DNA from: Deltaproteobacteria bacterium
GTDB lineage: Bacteria > Myxococcota_A > Polyangia > HGW-17 > SLPX01
Length of the DNA stretch: 12,460 nucleotides
Direction of reading: 5' to 3'
Assembly (NCBI GenBank): GCA_011390535.1
Contig: JAABSF010000025.1
Location: forward strand, 1-12,460
The notes beneath the pieces are model-generated. The model made no database searches, was not told where the DNA came from, and saw nothing but the letters and a program-made list of their open reading frames with translations. Below, one piece after another: positions 7,744-12,460 of this stretch (within the stretch, counting starts at the first letter, position 1; every line of letters begins with the position of its first letter). The position numbers and the translations under genes are program-made.

Positions 7744-7796
7744 GCCGAAAGCCGATGAGATCTCGGTGAACGGTGGAGTCGGCAAAAGGGTTTTTT
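7744..7796 (+). terminator. Possible terminator or structured RNA end
   Basis: GCCGA (7744-7748, again 7751-7755) can pair with TCGGC (7779-7783), and CCGA (7752-7755) with TCGG (7763-7766), giving nested short stems. T6 follows at 7791-7796, 7 nt after the outer stem. It is about 260 bp after the response regulator stop. The gap before the U-run weakens the case. Confidence 0.25.
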
Positions 7797-7859
7797 GGAC
7801 AAAATGAAAATTCATGTAAAAATCAACAGGTTGAGACCTTGTAGATGATTGGATTTATG

Positions 7860-7886
7860 TTTTGGATTCGAAAGAGAGATCCAAAA
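7860..7886. repeat. Perfect 8-bp inverted repeat
   Basis: TTTTGGAT (7860-7867) and ATCCAAAA (7879-7886) with an 11-nt loop. Both arms carry the TTGGAT word that recurs through this intergenic region, so it may be a binding site rather than an RNA hairpin. Confidence 0.55.
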
Positions 7887-7938
7887 GGAGAAAAATTGGA
7901 CCAAATAGGGTGATTAGATGTATCAACAGAACAATACA

Positions 7939-7975
7939 AAAGAGTTTTTTCGCTCATTTATTTCGAAAACTCTTT
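7939..7975. repeat. AT-rich hairpin
   Basis: AAAGAGTTTT-TT-CG (7939-7952) pairs with CGAAAACTCTTT (7964-7975): 12 bp with a two-base bulge and an 11-nt loop. No U-run follows on the + strand. It sits immediately before the long-range inverted repeat. Confidence 0.5.
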
Positions 7976-7981
7976 AGTGGT

Positions 7982-8132
7982 AAATTTGGATACTTATAGA
8001 AACATATATATATCTACCTTGGAATTTAATTTTAGTATAATTGAGTATAAAAAGATATTGACATTCGGCTTGACAGAAACGTCGGGTTTTGACCATAATC
8101 TTTCCGTTCCTGCGAAATAAGTATCCAAGTTT
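7982..8132. repeat. 16-bp inverted repeat pair around the XRE-pil promoter region
   Basis: AAATTTGGATACTTAT (7982-7997) and ATAAGTATCCAAGTTT (8117-8132) are inverted copies with one mismatch, 119 bp apart. The arms enclose AT-rich DNA and the promoter-like 8070-8099; the right arm ends 21 bp before the chosen start of the helix-turn-helix gene. GTGG lies at 7977-7980 and 8134-8137, one base outside each arm, as a possible target-site duplication. It could be a pair of operators or the ends of a small non-autonomous element. Confidence 0.7.
8070..8099 (+). promoter_or_regulatory. Sigma-70-type promoter candidate for the XRE-pil operon
   Basis: TTGACA (8070-8075), an 18-bp spacer and CATAAT (8094-8099). 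This is the best -35/-10 pair I saw in the window. Transcription would begin near 8106 and place the right inverted-repeat arm in the leader. Another TTGACA lies at 8058-8063 without a matching -10, and a lone TATAAT lies at 8036-8041. Confidence 0.5.
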
Positions 8133-8153
8133 CGTGGCAGAATGGATTGGAAA

Positions 8154-8531
8154 ATGGCAAAAGAGAATCAACCAGTGGAAAAAGAAGAGCGTGCAGAAAA
8201 CAAATCGTCGTTGAAGGACAAAGTGGATGCACGCGCCGCGGAAACGGTACAGGTGAACCCGGTGGAAAACGAAGGCAAGCCTTCTACGTCCAAAGAGGCG
8301 AGAAGCGGAAAACGGGAGAAACAGAAGCGAACGGCTAACAACGTCAGGAAGTTCCGGATGGAACGAATGATCAGCAAAGCAGAGCTGGCCCGTCGCGCAG
8401 GTGTCTCTCCGTTAACTGTAGATCGCGTGGAACGTGGGTTGAACTGTAGAATGGATACAAAACGAAAGATTCTTGAGGCCCTTGGTTTGGAGCCATCGGA
8501 TCGCAAGCTGGTCTTTCCAAAAGACGATTGA
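8154..8531 (+). CDS. Small XRE/Cro-type helix-turn-helix protein
   Basis: 125 residues from ATG 8154; an ATG at 8142 would add four residues (MDWK). Neither start has a strong SD: a GGA at 8144-8146 fits the second one. Residues 1-60 are highly charged, rich in Lys/Glu, and probably disordered. Residues about 64-112 form an HTH of the XRE/Cro class: the run KAELARRAGVSPLTVDRVERG (75-95) has the classic A-x-x-A-G-(V)-S spacing and a recognition helix. It binds DNA by family; effector domain and target are not visible. It is the first gene after the promoter-like sequence and lies 77 bp before pilM, so it probably belongs to the pil transcript and may autoregulate it through the flanking inverted repeat (inference). 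Confidence 0.83.
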   Translation: MAKENQPVEKEERAENKSSLKDKVDARAAETVQVNPVENEGKPSTSKEARSGKREKQKRTANNVRKFRMERMISKAELARRAGVSPLTVDRVERGLNCRMDTKRKILEALGLEPSDRKLVFPKDD

Positions 8532-8608
8532 CATCACCGAAAGAGAGAGATGATTGCGGTTTGAGAATCTTGTCTGGGTGATGGAAGATCGTAGACGCGG
8601 GAACACCC

Positions 8609-9664
8609 ATGGCAAGAAACTGTGTAGGTTTAGATATAGGTTCTTCCTCCATCAAGGTGGTACAGGTGCGTGAGACGAAGAAAGGTCTGACGCTCCTTAA
8701 TTTCGGAATCGAACCCATCCACCCTCAATCAATTGTTGACGGGAGCATCATTGATCAATCTTCGATTGTAAATGCGATCAGGAGTGTTTTTTCTCGTCTG
8801 CATATCAAACAAAAAGATGTCGCGCTAGCCATTGCAGGGCATTCCATAATCATAAAAAAGATTTCGGTGCCTCCCATGACTCCTGATGAGCTGGAAGAAC
8901 AGATCTCGTGGGAAGCGGATCACCATGTGCCTTTTGATAAAGAAGATGTTGAGCTGGATTATGAGGTGTTGAGGGAGGACAATGGACAGGGTCAAATGGA
9001 GCTGCTGTTGGTGGCTGCAAAGAAAGAGGTCGTCCATGATTATGCTGCAGTTGTCAGGATCGCTCAACTCAACCCCCAAGTAGTCGATGTGGCCGCATTT
9101 GCCGCCCAAAATGGGTTTGAAAGAGCTTATGCCCCTGAAGAAAATGAAGCAGTCGTGTTGGTAAATTTGGGCGCTAGTATTTCCACCCTTAATATTGTGC
9201 AGGGGGGCATAACAGCTTTTACGCGTGATGTTACTATTGGAGGGAACGCTTTTACCGAGGAGATTAGAAAGCAGTTGAAAGTGGGATATGAAGAGGCGGA
9301 GGCGTATAAGGTCGGCTCTGCAAACCCAATGGAGGCGGATGTAGTGCCCCAAGAGGTGCATAGAGTGATGGCTCAGGTAGCGGATCTGATTTCGGGAGAA
9401 TTGCAGCGATCCATGGATTTCTTTTTGGCGACTACTGCAGGAGCCGAGATAAAAAAGATATTTTTAAGTGGAGGAACCGCCCGCGTTCCCAAGTTGAGAG
9501 AGGCAATTGAGCGAAGGGCCCGTCTGCCGGTAGAGGTGGTGGACCCATTCAGAAATGTACGAATCGATGAGAATCGATTTGATACACCATACTTGAGGGC
9601 TCACGCGCCCATGGCGACAGTGGCTTTTGGGCTCTCTTTGAGAAGACCGGGGGATAATTTGTGA
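8609..9664 (+). CDS. pilM: Type IV pilus assembly protein PilM (actin-like ATPase)
   Basis: 351 residues, the usual PilM length. The N-terminal phosphate-binding loop GLDIGSSSIKVVQV (7-20), the second loop VNLGASISTLNI, and the C-terminal adenosine motif IFLSGGTARVPKL give the actin/FtsA-like ATPase fold. The middle has the typical PilM run with VPPMTPDELEEQISWEADHH and VPFD. PilM is a cytoplasmic protein that binds the N-terminal peptide of PilN and links the alignment complex to the motor side of the pilus machine. The gene overlaps pilN at its stop (TGATG), and the order pilM-N-O-P-Q is the canonical one. The start ATG 8609 has a moderate GCGGGA sequence just upstream. Confidence 0.96.
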   Translation: MARNCVGLDIGSSSIKVVQVRETKKGLTLLNFGIEPIHPQSIVDGSIIDQSSIVNAIRSVFSRLHIKQKDVALAIAGHSIIIKKISVPPMTPDELEEQISWEADHHVPFDKEDVELDYEVLREDNGQGQMELLLVAAKKEVVHDYAAVVRIAQLNPQVVDVAAFAAQNGFERAYAPEENEAVVLVNLGASISTLNIVQGGITAFTRDVTIGGNAFTEEIRKQLKVGYEEAEAYKVGSANPMEADVVPQEVHRVMAQVADLISGELQRSMDFFLATTAGAEIKKIFLSGGTARVPKLREAIERRARLPVEVVDPFRNVRIDENRFDTPYLRAHAPMATVAFGLSLRRPGDNL

Positions 9665-10371
9665 TGCTTAGAATAAACCTGCTTCCGGTCAAAGCTGCAA
9701 GGCGTTCCCAGATGGGAAAACGCCAGCTTTTGTTGTTCGTTGCGTCCATTTTCGTGACCATCGGGTTGTTGGCCATAGTGCATGTAAAGTATGTGACAGA
9801 GGACACGGGGAACTTGTCCCAGAGACGTGATGCTCTGAAAAAAAAGACCATAGAGGTCCGGAAGAAGACCGGCAATGTATCGAAATATAAGAAGCTCCAG
9901 GCAAGATATGAAAAGAGACGAAAGGCCTATGGTCAAGTCTTAAGCGGCTGTTACTGCAGGTGCAGCGGCGAAGATGAAGCTGTGGACTGTACCTCAAAGT
10001 GTGGGTCTACAAAGAAGATGCTTCGTTTTTGTCCGGGTCCGGTTTTGGTAATGAGGGAGATGAGCCGTGTGCTGAGTGAACGTTGGGGGCCGACACTGAA
10101 ACCGGAATTGGATTCCACCCGCCGAATGGATTATTACAATCCAAACTGGGATCCTACAAGTTTGTGGATAAGCATGTGGCAGGAAGAAGATGGGATAGTC
10201 CAGATAATCGGTGGGGCAAAGGCAAACGGCGATGTGGCTGAATTTGAGAAACGTCTGAAAGCTTCAAAGTATTTTGCTGATGTCTCGGTGATCAAGACTT
10301 CTCTAGTTGAAGGCAAGGAAGACAAATTAAGTCATTATCAGTTCGAACTCACAGCACGTGTGAGTTACTGA
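9664..10371 (+). CDS. pilN: Type IV pilus assembly protein PilN with cysteine-rich insertion
   Basis: 235 residues from ATG 9664, which shares one base with the pilM stop (TGATG); a GTG at 9661 is the alternative. The opening MLRINLLP is the conserved PilM-binding peptide. A membrane helix (22-41) is followed by a basic coiled coil (about 48-92) and the periplasmic ferredoxin-like domain (about 128-235), which pairs with PilO. Between coiled coil and domain lies a stretch with six cysteines (96, 98, 100, 109, 113, 123) that I do not know from usual PilN proteins, which are short of cysteine. In the periplasm these could make three disulfides or bind metal. The family identity rests on the start motif, layout and position; the C-terminal half is divergent. 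Confidence 0.93.
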   Translation: MLRINLLPVKAARRSQMGKRQLLLFVASIFVTIGLLAIVHVKYVTEDTGNLSQRRDALKKKTIEVRKKTGNVSKYKKLQARYEKRRKAYGQVLSGCYCRCSGEDEAVDCTSKCGSTKKMLRFCPGPVLVMREMSRVLSERWGPTLKPELDSTRRMDYYNPNWDPTSLWISMWQEEDGIVQIIGGAKANGDVAEFEKRLKASKYFADVSVIKTSLVEGKEDKLSHYQFELTARVSY

Positions 10372-10378
10372 GGCGTTT

Positions 10379-10382
10379 GGAG
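10379..10382 (+). promoter_or_regulatory. Ribosome binding site deciding the pilO start
   Basis: GGAG with a 6-nt spacer to ATG 10389. It is too close to the ATG at 10386 and overlaps the TTG at 10377, so 10389 is preferred. Confidence 0.6.
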
Positions 10383-10388
10383 AGAATG

Positions 10389-10991
10389 ATGGAGGCACTA
10401 TACGACAAAATCGGAAAAATGGAGATAGCCACCAAGCTGGCTATTTGGCTGGGTGTCCAGGCTGTTGTAGGTGCGATCTATTTTTTCGGTTTCTATAAAG
10501 ATATCAGTGATCAAAGAGGGCGATTGGAGGGTGAGATAGCTGTTGAAAAAAAGAACCTCAAAGAGGCAGAAAAAAAGCTGGCGGCGTTTAGGGCTATTAA
10601 AAAGAAAGTGGACAAGCTGAAACATCTAAGTGAGAGGCTGGCGAGAAGCTTGCCTGAAGAGAGTCATATTCCACTAGGAGAGATACATAAACGAGCTGAA
10701 GGGGCGGGAGTTCAGCTCTCAACGGTGACTCGCAAAGAAGAAGAGGAGTCTTCCGTCTATGCTCGAATACCGATCGCTATAGTTGTAAGAGGTTCTTACC
10801 ACAGAGTAATGGAGTTTTTTTGGAAGCTTGGGCAGATGGACAGATTAGTGAAGATAAGCAACATAAAAATCTCCAAACCGGTACGCAAAGAAGGCGATGT
10901 CATTGTAGAGGTTTCTTGTGAAGCGGCGACTTTCAGATATCTCGCACAAGGTGGCCGTTCTAAAAAAGGGAAGGGTTCTAGGAGGCGATAA
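10389..10991 (+). CDS. pilO: Type IV pilus assembly protein PilO
   Basis: 200 residues. A short cytoplasmic N-terminus, a membrane helix at about 16-35, a Lys/Glu-rich coiled coil at about 40-85 and a periplasmic ferredoxin-like domain (about 95-185) containing the G-x-Y/V-E-F-F-W-style segment GSYHRVMEFFWKLGQMDRLVKISNI, split here by description: GSYHRVMEFF then WKLGQMDRLVKISNI. This is the PilO pattern. PilO pairs with PilN and contacts PilP to form the alignment subcomplex across the periplasm. The last 14 residues (GGRSKKGKGSRRR region) are strongly basic. The gene lies 17 bp after pilN, and its TAA overlaps the pilP start (TAATG), so translation is probably coupled. Confidence 0.94.
   Translation: MEALYDKIGKMEIATKLAIWLGVQAVVGAIYFFGFYKDISDQRGRLEGEIAVEKKNLKEAEKKLAAFRAIKKKVDKLKHLSERLARSLPEESHIPLGEIHKRAEGAGVQLSTVTRKEEEESSVYARIPIAIVVRGSYHRVMEFFWKLGQMDRLVKISNIKISKPVRKEGDVIVEVSCEAATFRYLAQGGRSKKGKGSRRR
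10980..10985 (+). promoter_or_regulatory. Strong Shine-Dalgarno of pilP
   Basis: AGGAGG with a 5-nt spacer to ATG 10991, placed inside the last codons of pilO. It is the strongest SD in the window and fixes the pilP start. Confidence 0.8.
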
Positions 10992-11674
10992 TGAAAAGCT
11001 CTACGGCAAAACCTCTGATCATTTTGCTCTCAAGCATCATGTTGGTTCTAAACGGGTGCTCTGCTGAGATAGAGAGCACAGGACGAAGAGGTGCACCCGG
11101 AGGGTCAGCCGGGCAAAAAGACGAGGGAGTTTCTTCCGGAAGCAGAAGATCCGGAAAGAAAAGAAGAACTCGAAAAAAGCGAACAAAAGAAAAACTCCCC
11201 GGATTAACCGAGCAAGATTTTCTTTCAAGCACGGAAACTAATAGAGATCCTTTTAGAAGCTTCTTGCATCCAGAGGCGATAGAAGTTGAACAGGTCAGCT
11301 TCGAAGATACCCGTGTTGTTTTGCTGGAGCGTTATGAGCTCGCCGAGCTTAGATTGACCGGGATAGTCGGGGGACGGAGGCGGTTGGCGATGTTTAGAAG
11401 CCCCGAGAACAGAACCACAAATGTTTCCAAGGGAGTGAGACTGACCAAATCCAGAGCGTTAGTCGTCGAGGTTGCAGAAGATCATGTGATTTTGCAGATA
11501 CCACAACTAACCGAAGGGCAGAAGCCGACTTTTGTTGAAAGAATTATTTGGGTGGATCCCAACAGAAAGATAGTTGAAATCGGCAGCTCTCCATTGAGAG
11601 CCGATGAGGAAGGGATCCGCTATTCAGGAAGGCGAAGAAGCAGGCGCTCTCGTCGAATAAATGAAAGGGAGTAG
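10991..11674 (+). CDS. pilP: Type IV pilus assembly lipoprotein PilP
   Basis: 227 residues. A lipoprotein signal peptide ends in LNGC with Cys23 as the lipidated residue; Ser at +2 does not signal inner-membrane retention. Residues about 25-72 form a Gly/Ser then very basic linker. The PilP core follows: the RDPF motif (about 85-88), then ELAELRLTGIVGG and a beta-rich domain to about 200. In the family this domain lies in the periplasm and bridges PilN/PilO to the secretin PilQ. The C-terminal tail is again strongly Arg-rich (about 213-227), which is unusual. The start overlaps the pilO stop by one base, and pilQ begins 4 bp after the stop. Confidence 0.93.
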   Translation: MKSSTAKPLIILLSSIMLVLNGCSAEIESTGRRGAPGGSAGQKDEGVSSGSRRSGKKRRTRKKRTKEKLPGLTEQDFLSSTETNRDPFRSFLHPEAIEVEQVSFEDTRVVLLERYELAELRLTGIVGGRRRLAMFRSPENRTTNVSKGVRLTKSRALVVEVAEDHVILQIPQLTEGQKPTFVERIIWVDPNRKIVEIGSSPLRADEEGIRYSGRRRSRRSRRINERE

Positions 11675-11678
11675 AATT

Positions 11679-12460
11679 ATGAAAACCTCGAAACAAGTCA
11701 GGGCAGGTCGTCTATGTAGAGTCATCGCTCTGGCGGTGGCGGCTTTTGTGCTGGGTATGGCTCCGGATGTGATCGCCGCCCGAGGACTCAATAAACTCCA
11801 AGGGATCAGCTCCACCAAATCAGGTTCTGTCACAAAGATTTACCTGCAGATGGAGACTAAGCCAACGTTTACGGTATATCGGCTGGAGCGGCCTACCCGA
11901 GTTATCGTTGATTTAGCCAATACAACAGTAAAGGGCTATGAAGATCCGGTGGATGTAGACAGTTGGGCGGTACGACAAGTTGCAGTAGCCAAATTTTCCC
12001 ATACAAACTCAACTATTACACGTGTGCTCATCGGATTTAAGAGAGACTCATCATATTCTGTGAAGGCAAAAGAGAATCGTGTCGTGGTGACGGTGACGGC
12101 GCACAGTAATCCTCCAAAAGATAGAGCGAAAGAAAAAGCGAAAAAAGTTGCTAAGCGTGCAGAGGCAGAGGCTGAAGAGGCAAAAAAGCTTGTCGCCGAG
12201 GCAAAAAAAGAGACCCGGAAAGTCAAAGAAGAGACGAGAAAAGTAAAGAGTGAAGCCGAGCATTTTAGAAGCAAAATACAACTGGCAAGAAAAAAACTTC
12301 AGGAGGCTGAAGAGAAGGCTAGAAGATTAGATGAGGAGTCGAGACAGACTCAGTCCAAACTTGGGCAAATGCGATCCAAGTTGGAACATCTGCAAAGTGA
12401 GGCCGAAAAAGCACGAAAGAAACTTTTCTATTCACGAACTGAGACCGCGAAATTGGAAAG
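11679..12460 (+). CDS. pilQ: PilQ secretin, N-terminal part: signal peptide, AMIN domain, long coiled coil (3' end outside window)
   Basis: Open from ATG 11679 to the window end (260 codons); GGGAG (11667-11671) lies 7 nt upstream. A signal peptide (about 1-34, ending VIAA) is followed by an AMIN-type domain (about 40-141), recognised by the run TFTVYRLERPTRVIVDLAN and the repeated beta-strand pattern to VVVTVTAH. AMIN domains bind peptidoglycan in PilQ and amidases. From about residue 147 to the end the sequence is a Lys/Glu/Ala-rich coiled coil with many AKK, EAE and KVKEE-like runs; this is not part of the standard PilQ layout, where secretin N domains would follow. The position directly after pilP makes PilQ the best call. 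The secretin domain itself is not visible, so a separate AMIN coiled-coil protein remains possible. Confidence 0.78.
   Translation, partial: MKTSKQVRAGRLCRVIALAVAAFVLGMAPDVIAARGLNKLQGISSTKSGSVTKIYLQMETKPTFTVYRLERPTRVIVDLANTTVKGYEDPVDVDSWAVRQVAVAKFSHTNSTITRVLIGFKRDSSYSVKAKENRVVVTVTAHSNPPKDRAKEKAKKVAKRAEAEAEEAKKLVAEAKKETRKVKEETRKVKSEAEHFRSKIQLARKKLQEAEEKARRLDEESRQTQSKLGQMRSKLEHLQSEAEKARKKLFYSRTETAKLE

Larger units (their letters stand above)
7489..8153. other. AT-rich intergenic region with repeats and hairpins, no convincing gene
   Basis: About 650 bp, clearly richer in A/T than the flanking genes. Open frames here are short, on the minus strand, without SD or recognisable protein character. 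The region holds a palindrome-family copy, a GC-rich nested stem, two AT-rich hairpins, a long-range inverted repeat and a promoter-like sequence, listed separately. A TTGACA at 7514-7519 with a poor TACTTT 17 bp on could start a short RNA ending near 7796, but this is speculative. Confidence 0.7.

Noticed and set aside
7740..7800. c-di-GMP (GEMM) riboswitch
   Set aside because: The stretch has short GC stems and GGTGGAGTCGGC, but the conserved GEMM core and tetraloop-receptor sequences are missing.
7974..8232. Short minus-strand frames over the pil promoter region
   Set aside because: No SD, poor composition, and they run across the inverted repeat and the HTH gene.
9161..9196. Asn instead of Asp in the second phosphate loop of PilM (VNLGAS)
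   Set aside because: As far as I recall, similar forms occur in PilM of related bacteria, so it is not strong evidence of inactivity.
8825..9361. 178-codon minus-strand frame inside pilM
   Set aside because: It is fully antisense to a clear PilM domain and shows no recognisable protein character.

Overview
The window (moderate GC, 47-50% by eye in the genes, lower in the intergenic DNA) looks like chromosome from a Gram-negative, delta-proteobacterial or Myxococcota-type bacterium. The grounds are a type IV pilus pilM-N-O-P-Q cluster (needs an outer membrane), eukaryote-like Ser/Thr kinase and PP2C phosphatase genes, a sulfatase-modifying-factor (FGE-like) protein, and a hybrid histidine kinase next to an NtrC-type sigma-54 activator. 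No species is assigned. All genes are on the + strand.

Region 1 (1-3291) is a Ser/Thr phospho-signalling cassette: the 3' end of a PP2C phosphatase, a membrane-anchored FGE-fold protein that seems to lack the catalytic cysteine pair, and a tail-anchored Ser/Thr kinase with an N-terminal zinc ribbon and a Pro/Ser linker built from six 27-bp tandem repeats. Overlapping or closely spaced reading frames suggest one operon. A palindrome at 3329-3361 closes it.

Region 2 (3381-7488) is a two-component pair: a 7TM-PAS hybrid histidine kinase with a C-terminal receiver, then an NtrC-type response regulator with a GAFTDA loop.

Region 3 (7489-8153) is about 650 bp of AT-rich DNA in which I see no convincing gene. 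It holds a second copy of the dispersed palindromic sequence, several hairpins, five TTGGAT/ATCCAA words, a 16-bp inverted repeat flanking the best promoter-like sequence of the window, and a possible 4-bp target-site duplication around that repeat.

Region 4 (8154-12460) is a small XRE-type helix-turn-helix gene followed by pilM, pilN, pilO, pilP and the 5' part of pilQ, with stop/start overlaps typical of translational coupling. These make the inner-membrane alignment complex and the secretin of a type IV pilus or related machine. Two departures stand out: a six-cysteine cluster inside the periplasmic part of PilN, and a long charged coiled coil after the AMIN domain of PilQ.

Taken together, two signalling modules lie beside the pilus machine. 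The sequence does not prove that they regulate it. I found no CRISPR array, tRNA, rRNA, transposase or phage gene.
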